Origin: Hypsibius dujardini
Lineage: Eukaryota; Tardigrada; Eutardigrada; Parachela; Hypsibiidae
Reading direction: 5' to 3'
Assembly: GCA_001579985.1 (NCBI GenBank)
Contig: LRSR01009085.1
Location: 1 to 20,493, forward strand
DNA length: 20,493 bases
Shown here piece by piece: positions 8,112 to 17,452 of this stretch. The notes under the pieces are model-generated. The model did no database searches and had not been told where the DNA came from. It saw only the letters and a list, made by a program, of their open reading frames with translations. Each line of letters starts with the position of its first letter. The stretch's first letter is position 1. Both the position numbers and the translations under genes were made by a program.

Positions 8112-10036
8112 ATGTCTCACCTTAAGGAATTACTGCTGTATGAGTAAGTGGATGCCTGCCTACATTTTGTTAAAACCATGCGATTGTGTACCGAAGGCAG
8201 CTAATAGTGATATTTTCTTCTCCCGTGTGGAGCTGCTTGAATACCTCCACATACGGCCCAAATGCTTGACTGACCGAGTCGAGCCGTTTAACTCGGCATG
8301 TGGATGGAAGCAATACATGAGACGAGTTGAATGGTTTGACTCGATCAGGCAAGCATTTGGCTTGAATACCTTCACATACGGCCCGAATGCTTGACTAACC
8401 GAGTCAAGCCGTCTAACTCGGCATGTGCATGGGAGCAATGCATTGGACGAGTTAAATGGCTTGACTCGGTCAGGCAAGCACTCTGTCCAGCCCTTGTGTG
8501 TTGACACGTGGTTAAAACCTTGCGCTAACCTAGTCAAGCCATTATGCTCGGTCGACGAAATGGTTGTTGCACACAACCACGAGTTAAAGTGCTTAATTCG
8601 GTTAGCGCAAGGTTTTCGCCACGTGTGTACGTTGTTTCTCACAATTTCCCTTCTCTGGTTGCAGTTTACACGACACCCCGGAAGGGGAAGATTGCTTCTA
8701 CAAGGCGTTCTACCATGCCAAATGGGGTGCCTTGTTCGGTCAGTAGCATTTGTGTGCCCTCTCTAGTAGTGCCGTGTTATTCTTTTCGGAAAGTTTAAAC
8801 GCCCGGGAGGCGTCGCTCGATCGATTGATTGAACTACAACATCGCTTCAACAGTGTCGCCGGTGGTCGATTGATTTGATTGCGGTTGTTGATGGTGGAAT
8901 GCGCATCAATCAATCAATCAATCAAGAGCAGTTCACGCGCATCAATCAATCAATCAATCAAGCGCAGTTCACGCGCATCAATCAATCAATCAATCAAGCG
9001 CAGTTCACGCAGCGCAAGCAATTTTTTCTCTCTCGGCAGGCTCGGCGTACGGATACTTCGATATGCTGGCCTACCGACATGAAATAGTTCCCTTCAACTG
9101 GGTCACACAGACACTGCGTGTTCTGCGTAGCACAGGACGTTGGGGTAGGTACTGGTACAGTGTTGTTTAAAAATGAATTTTAATAATTCCGAAAATCGAG
9201 CTTTTTATTTCGTAATATATCATTTTGAATTCAACTTGAAATTTCGCTTCGGGCTTACGATTAATTTTTATAATTTAATTAAAAAAGTGTCGCGGGAACG
9301 GATATTAAGATGGGTTTTGAATATAAATTTATATGCATCTTGCCAGACATGTTCATTGAATTAAGGGAGTCACAAGTCATTGATTGATTGATTGATTGTC
9401 ACAAGTCATTGATTGATTGATTGATTGTCACAAGTCATTGATTGATTGATTGTCACAACTCATTGATTGATTGATTGTCACAACTTATTGATTGATTGAT
9501 TGTCACAAGTTATCGATTGATTGATTGGTTGGTTGATTGATTGTTAGATTGATTGTTAGATTGATTGTTAGATTGATCGTTAGATTGATTGTTAGATTGA
9601 TTGATTGATTAGAAAAATCGCACTTTGGTTCGGTCGATCGAACAGGCATACTCGTACTCTAGTTATTTTAGTGTATTATTATGTCTTCTTATTATGTCTT
9701 ACCACCTTTAGTCTGAGTGAGATACTGAAATTTAGCCAAATTCAAGTATTGTAAAACTGCATTTTCCCTTCGGTTAGTGTTCTACAAAAAGGGACCTTGG
9801 ATCTTGATTGTTTGCGATGGACCGAATATTTCTCTTCCGCAGGGGCTTGTGGAGCAATGTTTGGGGCGGTAACTTGTTTGTCCTGTTCGATGCGCGAAAA
9901 CAAGATGGATCACTTGAACTGGGTCGCCGGTGGAGTATCCGCGGGGGTACTATGGGGTGGATTAGGTGCGTGTCCACTCAATCCATTCAATATAGCACTT
10001 CAAATGAAGGTGATCGGAACGTGGAACTCGGCAAAA

Positions 10037-10069
<33 letters not shown>

Positions 10070-10478
10070 TAGACAGACAGATAGACAGGCAGACAGGCAG
10101 GCAGACAGACAGACAGATTGTCAGGCAGACAGACAAAACGCGATACAGAACATGGACATGGTCCTCACACCTGATTCTTCTGCAGTCGGGAGCACGCCGC
10201 AAGGAGTCGGTGTCGCGGTGACCCTTGGCGCACTCGGTTATTTGAAGAAGGAAGCACGTATGGGGAACTGGCTCTTCTTCTCGGATCCCGAACTTCTCCA
10301 GAAGTATCGTAAACAGCGCGTGCCACACATGTACTTCAAACAGTTCGACTGGAGCACGATTGAGCGGAGTGGCTGGCAGCCGAAGGCACGGACCTACTAC
10401 TTCCCAGGGAGCATTGATGGCCTCCCGAACGCGGCATCAGAAGCGCCCTCTGCCGGTCAGTTGCAGAGGGCCCGTTGA
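8112..10478 (+). CDS. NDUFA11: NADH dehydrogenase 1 alpha subcomplex subunit 11-like (complex I)
   Basis: Accessory membrane subunit of mitochondrial complex I, distantly related to the Tim17/22/23 family. Exons: 8112-8143, 8665-8738, 9040-9144, 9843-9965 and 10186-10478. They join in phase to 208 aa. Exon 1 (MSHLKELLLY) was found by phase: it ends GA before a strong GTAAGT donor and completes an Asp codon at 8665. The next residues, LHDTPEGEDCFYKAF, match the family's N-terminal D-x-P-x-G-x-D-C signature. Glycine- and alanine-rich hydrophobic segments in exons 3 and 4 and at the start of exon 5 (CGAMFGAVTCLS, WVAGGVSAGVLWGGL, GVGVAVTLGALGYL) are the expected membrane helices. The protein is longer than human NDUFA11 (about 141 aa), mainly through a hydrophilic, aromatic-rich C-terminal tail. 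All four introns hold repeats or hairpins. The family assignment is good; the first exon is inferred. Confidence 0.87.
8236..8625. repeat. Three related hairpins (two in a 125 bp tandem repeat), NDUFA11 intron 1
   Basis: Hairpin A pairs AATGCTTGACTGACCGAGTC... (8261-8295) with ...GACTCGATCAGGCAAGCATT (8323-8357). Hairpin B (8386-8480) has the same arms and lies 125 bp further on. Hairpin C pairs CACGTGGTTAAAACCTTGCG at 8505 onward with CGCAAGGTTTTCGCCACGTG ending at 8625. Its inner arms (TAGTCAAGCC, CGAGTTAAAG) resemble those of A and B. Arms are about 35-46 bases and loops about 25-30 bases. They occupy most of the 521 bp first intron. The function is unknown: a palindromic non-autonomous element or hairpin RNA precursors are both possible. 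Confidence 0.85.
8901..9010. repeat. 36 bp repeat x3 containing (ATCA)n, NDUFA11 intron 2
   Basis: Units start at 8901, 8937 and 8973. Each has GCGC, then ATCA x4, then an AGCGCAGTTCAC spacer. They end about 20 bases before the pyrimidine tract of the exon 3 acceptor. Confidence 0.9.
9377..9612. repeat. (TTGA)n array with TGTCACAAGTCA spacers, NDUFA11 intron 3
   Basis: About six units in which GATTGATTGATTG alternates with TCACAAGTCAT or close variants, followed by TTAGATTGATTG repeats. It lies within the 698 bp intron 9145-9842. The remainder of that intron is AT-rich with nothing recognised. Confidence 0.9.
10037..10135. repeat. (CAGA)n array, NDUFA11 intron 4
   Basis: CAGA tetranucleotides with CAGG and ATAGA variants, filling most of the 220 bp intron 9966-10185. 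Confidence 0.9.
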
Positions 10479-10949
10479 AATAATCTGGCCCGTAAATGGC
10501 GACGACGTGATGGAAATCCGTTGCCTGTTTGACATTTGTGGTTCTACACGTGGACCCTTTTCTTGATTGACCGTGTGTGTGTGTGTGTGTGCGAATTATA
10601 GTAACTTAACTTGTGTTCAGTGGTATATCTGCTTGCATTACTTGTAGCCTCGTGGTGTGGTCAGTTACATTGTACGTAGGAAGAAGTCAACACGCACTCC
10701 CCAAAACGAATATGAATACGTTACGTGTGTTCCGAATAAGACGTGGTTTTCGAAACCAATCTATAATGCCCTGCCTATCACTCGGTGAGACTATCTATGT
10801 GTCTGGACAACGGTCGATCTGCTCGCGTTCGCGTCAATGATTCCTATTTCGATTTGTTCCAAATCCATGGAATTCCAAGACCGAGGCATTCCACATTCCA
10901 TGCAGGGCTCTGCGGAATAGAACATAGAAATGTCGAAACTCCATGTTCA
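10479..10949. other. Intergenic DNA after NDUFA11
   Basis: Presumed NDUFA11 3' UTR and spacer. It contains an uninterrupted (TG)n run of about nine units near 10573-10591. No gene and no clear AATAAA were seen. Confidence 0.6.
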
Positions 10950-11255
10950 CTCCACGAAGCCCCCATGGAACGTGGAATTAGTGGTATGCATTGAGGGGGG
11001 GGGGTCAAGAGCACCAAGACCCCTGGCCCTAAGCAATCTACAGGGGTTATTCCATTCCACATGGAACCTGGAATTAGTGGTATGTATGGCGGGGGGGGGC
11101 TAAGGGCACCAAGACCCCTGGCCCCTAAGCAATCTATAGTGGCTTATTCCATTCCGCATGGAACCTGGAATTAGTGGTATGTATCGGGGGGGGGGGGCTA
11201 AGGGCACCAAGACCCCGGACTTAAGCAATGTATGGGGGTTATTCCATTCCAAGCT
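10950..11255. repeat. 96-97 bp tandem repeat x3 with G-runs and a palindromic core
   Basis: GGAATTAGTGGTATG recurs at 10974, 11070 and 11167. Each unit carries a palindrome-like TTCCATTCCACATGGAACCTGGAATTAG segment, an uninterrupted run of 9-12 G, and then GGGCACCAAGACCCC. The third copy ends in TTATTCCATTCC at about 11250. It lies between NDUFA11 and TRAPPC9. Weaker half-copies of the TTCCA/TGGAA palindromes extend left to about 10865. Confidence 0.9.
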
Positions 11256-11520
11256 CGCCTACAGTCCGGACTCCGAAGTCCATCCTCTTTCCTCTCCTCT
11301 TCCGTTATTTTAATTTTGTCGGTTATCCTTTTCGGTTTCTTCCAGCTCCTCCATGTTCCTTTTTCATTTCCGTAGATTGTATATTCCAGTGACGTACCGC
11401 TTCCGATCGCTTGGTTGATTAACCAAGTGTTATGTGTCTGTAGGCCAGCTGAACGCTTATGCTTGATTGTTGATTGAGCTCTTTTTCGTTTTCACTTCAG
11501 CAGTGCACCTTTTTTTTCGC
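11256..11520. other. Presumed TRAPPC9 5' region
   Basis: T-rich sequence with nothing recognised apart from a possible 5' UTR splice acceptor at 11483-11500 (TTTTCGTTTTCACTTCAG). No TATA box was identified. Confidence 0.4.
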
Positions 11521-11586
11521 ATGGCTGCAAAATGGATCAGCATCCGGATTTCAAGTGCTCCATCGACGACAACAGCGGCATCCTAG
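11521..11586 (+). promoter_or_regulatory. Short out-of-frame upstream ORF overlapping the TRAPPC9 start
   Basis: An ATG at 11521, 11 bases before the assigned TRAPPC9 ATG, opens a 21-codon frame ending at TAG 11584-11586. If the transcript starts upstream of 11521, this ATG would be met first and could lower initiation at 11532. There is no evidence that it is translated. Confidence 0.35.
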
Positions 11587-14500
11587 TTGCTATCCACGTG
11601 ATCCGGACGGGAAAGACGCCATTCGCACCGGCACAATGGGAGCAGGTGTTGGAAGCAATCACTCGCTATCGCTTGCTCTGCTTCGAAAACACCCCTCGCG
11701 AAATCCATTTTCGCTATCAAGTCCGCCAGTCGTGTTTGAAGCAAGACCCGCCCGGGACGCCTCAGCCGATTCATCGGAGAGTGTTTGGGTTGATTTGCCT
11801 GGCGCTGGGAGAGGCGGGAAGTGATGTGGAAGCGGAGAAACGGGAGATTCTTCATCAGTAAGCGAATGAAAGCAATCAATCAATCAATTGATCGAGCAAG
11901 CGCTGCAGCTCAATCTATCAATCAAGTAATCAATCAAGTGCTGCAGCTCAATCCTTCAATCAAGTAATCAATCAAGCGCTGCAGCTCAATCTATCAATCA
12001 AGTAATCAATCAAGCGCTGCAGCTCAATCCATCAATCAAGTGCTGCTTTGTTGTGTACACTAAAAGAAAAGACAATCATCTTCAGTGTTTGAATGAAATT
12101 TGAGGTCTCGGGCTGGAAATCACATCCGTGGTTTCAAAAACAAATAAGGAAGAAACAAATTCCTGCACCACTTTGTGTTCTGGCCCGGGGCCTTGATTGA
12201 TTGATTCATCGGCAACGTTTCCGAAGTTTCAGTTTTTTTGATCCAAACCACTTTAGAACGTTTGATTCTAAGATTTTTGACACCCTTTCACTCCAAATTC
12301 GATTTTAATTCGACTGGCATCAGCAGCATCTTATTTGGATGCCAGGGGGCGGAGCTATGGGTCATTTCTGCAATGTCTCTCGGAAGCTTAGACTGAAACT
12401 AGCCCATAGCTCCGCCCCCTGGCATCCAAATAAGATGCTGTTGATGTCAATCGATTCCCAATCGAATTCGGAATGAAATGGTGTCAAAAATCTTGGAATC
12501 AAACGTTCTCCAATGGTTCGGATAAAAAAAATTGAAACGTCGGAAACGTTGATGATCAACCAATCAATCAAGCCCCGGGCCATAGAACAAAGTGGAGCGA
12601 GAATTGTTTTCTTCCTTATTTTTTTTGAAACCGCAGATGTGATTTCCAGTCCAAGAGCCCAATGTAAAATCATGATATATGTACAGGTATTTGTGGAAAA
12701 AATCCCACTCCGATCGGGAGGGAAAATCCCAGTCCTTTCCTTTCTCAGTCAGCTGAACTTAAAAGGTTGAGCTATCCTTTGCAGATATAACGGGTTGCTC
12801 GTGCATTATGGACAGACAGTGCTGGACACCCGTTGCATTGTCTTCCGTAATTCCGCAGCGGAAACGCGAGTTGGACAGGTCGAGGAAGAGGACAAAGCGG
12901 AAGCAGGGTTGTCGGAGAGGCAGAAAAACGGACGTCCGTCAATCAATCAATCAACCAACCAATCAATCAACCAACCAATCAATCAACCAACCAATCAATC
13001 AACCAACCAATCAACCAACCAATCAACCAACCAATCAACAAATCAATCAATCAACCAATCAATCAACCAATCGAATACTTCATCGTCGCTGAACCGGGCG
13101 AACGGACTGATCATCAATCAATCCATCACCAATGCTAACGGGCTGGGCTTTGACTTGCTGCGTCCTGTCCACAAATCGCTGTCGGAGGCTAATTTGAGTT
13201 CGGCTGCGGCGAATTCGTCGACGGCAACGAAAATTGCGAAGACGTACATCGAAATTCAGATCCGGGATGCGTTGCGAGAGCGAATATCGCAGGTGAGTTA
13301 AGAGCAAGCCAAGCGTCCACTGGTTGATCAATTCCTTGAACTAATTATCGGGCTGATGTTAAATTCCGTGCTTCTTTCCTTAGGTGATGGAAGACTTTTT
13401 GCTGGCGCTCTTCTCTTCGGTCGAGGCGAAACGACCAATGTCCGTCCCGGACAAAGCGGACAAGGACTGGAAGGGATCCAATCCGTCGCTGGATAAGCTG
13501 GAGCCGCCGGTGAAGAAGGACGGATTCAAGTTCGACCTGGGGAATGCGCAGAAGAAAAAGCGGCTCGGCGGGATGCGCAAGATCTTTGCTGAATGGCTCC
13601 TCATTGCCGGTCTTCCTTACCCCGCCTGTCAGTACTTTGCTCAAGCGGTTGACATGCTCCAATCGGCCAAAGAAATCCTCCTGCTTGCCGCTGCCCTAGA
13701 AGGTGAGAACGGCGGACAGTAACGGGACGCAAGATACTTCTTTCAGCTCATCTTAACTGAGCGTTTGAGTGTGTGCTTGATTGATTGATTGACTGAATGT
13801 GTGCTTGATTGATTCATTGAATGTATGCTTAATTGATTGATTGACTGTGTGCTTGATTGATTGATTAAATGTATGCTCAATTGATTGATTGACTGTGTGC
13901 TTGATTGATTGTATGATTGTTTGCTTGATTGATTGATTGACTGTGTGCTTGATTGATTCATTGAATGTTTGCTTGATAGATTGTTTGCTCGATTGATTGA
14001 TTGATTGAATGATTTTCACACGTCCATGTTGCGAAGTCCATCTGATCGTTGCACACGAGTATTTTCTTCAAAGCTCACGATTCACGATTGTCTAGGCTGG
14101 GCAGCGGCGTCGTATTGCGTGCTGCCGGCCGCGGATTCGCAACTCGCGCTGAAGCTGACCGCACTGGACGAGCCGGACCGGAAGATCATCTTGACACGGA
14201 CGAAGGCGGCCAGCCTGAACGGATACCTCGTGAATGGGTTCAACCTCCACGTCCCGGACCACGCCAAGGACCGCAAGCACTGCCTCACATCCGACGCGAT
14301 CTACGATAAGCTCCGTCTGGCCGCCAGCACCTACTCGATGGGCGGGCGGGGCGATCTGGAGTTGGAAGTGAGTCTCAAGTTGGCGCGACTGTTCATGTTC
14401 CTGGGGGACCGGATACTGGCGCATAAGGGCCTGCGACAGGCGACTTTCGTCAAGATTGACGCCCTGCCGAATGATTCCACGGAGCGAGTCGATCGCTTCC

Positions 14501-15750
14501 TCACGATTGCTCAGCTGTATGAGGAGATTGGCTTTCGCCGGCAGGCGGCGCTCTTCCGGCTGCTCGCTGCGGATCGCTGCATCGGACCGGGCAGTACCCC
14601 GGCTACAGTTGCGGAGGCTTTTCGACTTACGGTAAGAAGAGGTTGAGGATATATTTTCCTCTGCATTTATAATCAAAGTAGCTTTTCATCCATTAAACAA
14701 CTTCAAATTTAGGTGAGATCCCTCGCGCCGTACAGCCTGACTCTGTCAACAAAACCCACAGCCCACCACGGATGGCCGGAACTGCAAGCTCAAGTGTTGA
14801 TCAAACTGTCGGCAACCTGCCGGTCTCAGCACGCGATTTACAGTCGTCTGCTGCTGATCATCCTGGAAACCTTCTCCGAGGTCCTCTCGACGGCGGAAAA
14901 GGAGGACCTCCTCAAGTCCCTGTCCGATGTCATTAGTCATCACGGCTCCCCACAAGGTACAATCACTGATTCCTCCACGCGATTCCATTTCCATTTTAAG
15001 GGTAACAGTTCTTCATGGCAACCACCGTTCTCATTTCAGGGGAGGTGGCGTTGGAAGACGGAGGAATGGCGTTGGAAGACGGAGGAATCGCGTTGGGTGT
15101 CGTCAGCTTGACGAAGATTCCCTTCGTCCACGAGTTTACGCCGATGCCGCTTCCGCATCATCTGCAACCGTTGTTGCGGCCGAAACTGAAACGCGGCATC
15201 AGCGGACCGTTTCTGTACACGCCCATCAAGAGTGCCAGTCAACTTGCCGTCAAGGACGCCGGGGAGGCCGATTTCATGTGGGTCGCGCATGAACCGTGCG
15301 AACTCACCCTTCACCTGTCCAATCGGCTGCCGCGGGAGCTGCGGGTGGACAATTTGACCATTCTGACGGGCGACACGTCGACATTCGAGTCGGCGAGGGC
15401 GTCGCTGATCCTCCCGCCGATTATTGGGCCGGTGTTTCCCGTTGTGATTGCCGGGATCCCGCTGGAACCCGGCTTGCTCACCATCCTGGGCTACACCTTC
15501 TCCGTCTTCGGAATGGAGAACCGATGCCAGCTGACGGAGTTGACGCAGTTTCAGCGGAATCCGCCGCCACGAACTGTGAGAGTTGCGCCGTCTCTTCCGC
15601 AGTTGAAAGTTGATACCTCCTGGCCGCCCTGTGATATGTTTGTGGATGTCGGAGAAGCGGTGGTGGGGACAGCCAGTCTAGTCTTATACAATGGCCAGCG
15701 GTATGTCTACCCAAACTGTCTGTCTGTCTGTCTATCTGCCTGCCTGCCTT

Positions 15751-15829
<79 letters not shown>

Positions 15830-17404
15830 GCTCATCCTCTTGCTGGTCGTAGAAATGAATTTTGTTGTACTTTGTCTAGATCAACTTGCTCAATAAAGCT
15901 GCACAACATTGGACGCGAACCAATCGAAAGTCTCAGCGTCCTCGTCTCCTCCAACGATAACGTCACGGCGGATCGGTGCATCTCCTTCGATTCGGCGGCA
16001 CTGGAGGCGGCCTTGCCCATCAAACCAGGTGACACCGCCGAATTGGACCTGAATGTCTGGGCCGCACTCAGCTTCTCTGGTGCGCCAAACACAGAAGCCG
16101 CCTCTTCCAGTCTCACTCCGCAGCCTGTGCCGGAGCCGTTGCAGTTCGTACTGCGAATCGACTATTCCGGCGGTCCCGGTCTCCTGGAAAACTACTATCG
16201 CCTCCTCTCGGTGGCCTTTTTCATCGATGTGATCCCCTCGGTGGCCATCACCCATTGGAGTATTCTCAGTGCGGAAGAGCCGGAGCAGTTTTAGTAAGTC
16301 ACCCAGTACACATCGGAACCTTTCTCCATCCGATTTTCTCAGGAACCTCGCAGCCTGCCTGTACTGAGGAAGGTTCCTGGTTCGGCTCCCTCAGATTGAA
16401 AATCATTGAATCGAATTGAAGTCGATTGAAGCCAAATTGCTTTTCGAGCGTGATCGTGAGCGGTTCGTAACGTTTGATTGTGTTTAGTTTGGTGATTGAC
16501 TTCGACAACCGCACTGACGAAGAAATTGAGGTGCTTTACCCGCCGGACAAGAAGATGCTGATTGTTGGAAGGGATCGCGCGAGGATCCCCGCGCTGGCGG
16601 ACCGGATTCCCCTGCTCTTCAGCGACTCGCTCGCCGTGGCGCAAGACGCATGCCGACAGCACATGTCCGAGAAGATTGACCTGCGTTGGGAGTTTGTGGA
16701 GAGGCCCATCAGCGGTCACTGTTGGATCGGTGATTTGACGTGGGACCCGGCGGATATTGAAGCGTTGAGCTTACCGCCGGTGCTGGTGGAGTTTGTGTGT
16801 GATGGTGCAACCGTGGTTAAGGCACGTTCCGACGGGATTACCGTCGATGTCGGGACACCGGTTGAGTTGGATGTGCGACTGACCAACCGGTTCTCAACAC
16901 GCTTATCCGGGTTGAGAGTACTACTGGGCTTCCGAGAAGAATCGTTGGTGTCTGACGAAGTTTCTGGTGAGTGGGCTCATTATGTCTGTCTGTCTGACTG
17001 TCTATCTGTCTGACTGTCTATCTGTCTGACTGTCTGTCTGACTGTCTGTTTGACTGTTTGACTGACTGACTGTCTGTCTGACTGTCTGGCTGACTGTTTG
17101 GCTGACTGTTTGTCTGTATGTCTGTATGTCTGCCGATTTGGTTTGATCCCAGCTGTTTCGTTGTTCAGGTCACAAAGTCGTTCTGATCGGAGGGATATCC
17201 GACGTCGTAATTGACTTGGGCAGAGAAGGAAATGCGACGTTGAATTGTCAAGTTGTGATGCTTGTTCCGGGAGTCTTTCACTTGGACGCCATCTTTGAAC
17301 TAGCCGGTCGCAGGTGGTCTGTGGTCGACACATGTTGCGTCACAGCCTCTGCGGCGGCATCCGGGAAGGCCCCATCTTCTGTGGAGAGCTCAACCGATCT
17401 TTAG
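11532..17404 (+). CDS. TRAPPC9: TRAPP complex subunit 9 (NIBP/Trs120), complete, 9 exons
   Basis: Subunit of the TRAPPII complex, which activates Rab GTPases and tethers vesicles at the Golgi. Exons: 11532-11857, 12785-13292, 13384-13702, 14096-14631, 14713-14956, 15040-15700, 15880-16293, 16488-16966 and 17169-17404. They join in phase to 1240 aa (human about 1148). The N-terminus [13 protein letters not shown] aligns with the family start, and all later blocks are in order: the [20 protein letters not shown] helical repeat region with LLLAAALEG (about 355-385), [53 protein letters not shown], then [19 protein letters not shown] and beta-rich C-terminal domains. Two oddities are an N/Q-rich tetranucleotide-encoded insert at about residues 161-205 and a short ALEDGG duplication at about 648-664. 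The start ATG is chosen by family match. A competing out-of-frame ATG lies 11 bases upstream. Confidence 0.95.
11903..12045. repeat. 38 bp repeat x4 with ATCA core, TRAPPC9 intron 1
   Basis: CTGCAGCTCAAT recurs at 11903, 11941, 11979 and 12017, an exact 38 bp period. Each is followed by an (ATCA)n-rich stretch and AAGTAATCAATCAAG. The array starts soon after the exon 1 donor at 11858. Confidence 0.92.
12101..12662. mobile_element. Long inverted repeat (foldback-like), TRAPPC9 intron 1
   Basis: The left arm (about 12101-12361) and the right arm (about 12403-12662) are inverted copies, roughly 85-90% identical by eye, separated by a 41-base loop. The arm nearest the loop is perfect over more than 30 bases, including GGATGCCAGGGGGCGGAGC at 12338-12356 and its complement. 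Both arms carry a short TGATTGATT motif at matching places. The arrangement fits a foldback or palindromic MITE, or a hairpin-forming duplication. No coding capacity and no clear target-site duplication were found. It lies wholly inside the 927 bp intron. Confidence 0.88.
12940..13073 (+). repeat. Coding (ATCA/ACCA)n array inside TRAPPC9 exon 2
   Basis: About 134 bases of ATCAATCAACCAACCA-type tetranucleotides lie in the middle of exon 2 and are read in frame as INQS, TNQP and INQP units. The flanking frame is the TRAPPC9 frame on both sides. No AG dinucleotide occurs between the array and about 13186, so the array cannot simply be spliced out as an intron with its own acceptor. The same tetranucleotide family fills several introns nearby. 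Confidence 0.88.
13770..14012. repeat. (TTGA)n array with TGTGTGCTTGATTGATT units, TRAPPC9 intron 3
   Basis: About eight degenerate units of GCTTGATTGATTGATTGA with ATGTGTGCTT or ACTGTGTGCTT spacers, within the 393 bp intron 13703-14095. In this orientation every frame meets TGA. Confidence 0.9.
15048..15096 (+). repeat. 21 bp in-frame coding repeat, TRAPPC9 exon 6
   Basis: GCGTTGGAAGACGGAGGAAT occurs at 15048 and 15069, with a partial third copy at 15090. It encodes [14 protein letters not shown] and AL. The duplication lengthens a loop that is short in other TRAPPC9 proteins, just after the exon 5-6 junction. Confidence 0.88.
15716..15831. repeat. (CTGT)n array, TRAPPC9 intron 6
   Basis: Long, nearly pure CTGT run beginning about 16 bases after the donor at 15701 and filling most of the 179 bp intron. 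Confidence 0.92.
16340..16379. repeat. Small inverted repeat, TRAPPC9 intron 7
   Basis: CAGGAACCT at 16340-16348 and AGGTTCCTG at 16371-16379 form a 9 bp stem with a 22-base loop. A further GGAACCTTT lies at about 16315. It is followed by AATTGAA-like short repeats. This 194 bp intron is the only long intron here without a tetranucleotide array, a duplication or a long hairpin. Confidence 0.6.
16981..17133. repeat. (CTGT/CTGA)n array, TRAPPC9 intron 8
   Basis: CTGT and CTGA tetranucleotides starting 14 bases after the donor at 16967 and filling most of the 202 bp intron. Confidence 0.9.
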
Positions 17405-17416
17405 GAACGATGCTCT

Positions 17417-17422
17417 ATTAAA
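17417..17422 (+). terminator. ATTAAA polyadenylation signal, candidate for TRAPPC9
   Basis: ATTAAA starts 13 bases after the TRAPPC9 stop codon. It would give a very short 3' UTR that ends before the MITE-like element at 17453. No better signal was seen before the convergent neighbour. Confidence 0.35.
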
Positions 17423-17452
17423 TAATATTTGGACAGTACTGTATTTTCGCGT

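Noticed and set aside
8160-8642. Minus-strand 160-residue frame across NDUFA11 intron 1
   Set aside because: It is explained by the palindromic hairpin units, which read similarly on both strands. No recognisable domain.
8901-9010. 36 bp period repeats considered as CRISPR-like
   Set aside because: The units are whole tandem copies built on (ATCA)n with constant spacers, inside an animal intron.
9173-9364. A small 63-residue AT-rich frame in NDUFA11 intron 3
   Set aside because: Low-complexity F/N/Y-rich translation of AT-rich intron DNA, with no splice or family support.
14092-14676. Minus-strand 194-residue frame opposite TRAPPC9 exon 4
   Set aside because: Antisense shadow of a strongly conserved, GC-rich TRAPPC9 exon.
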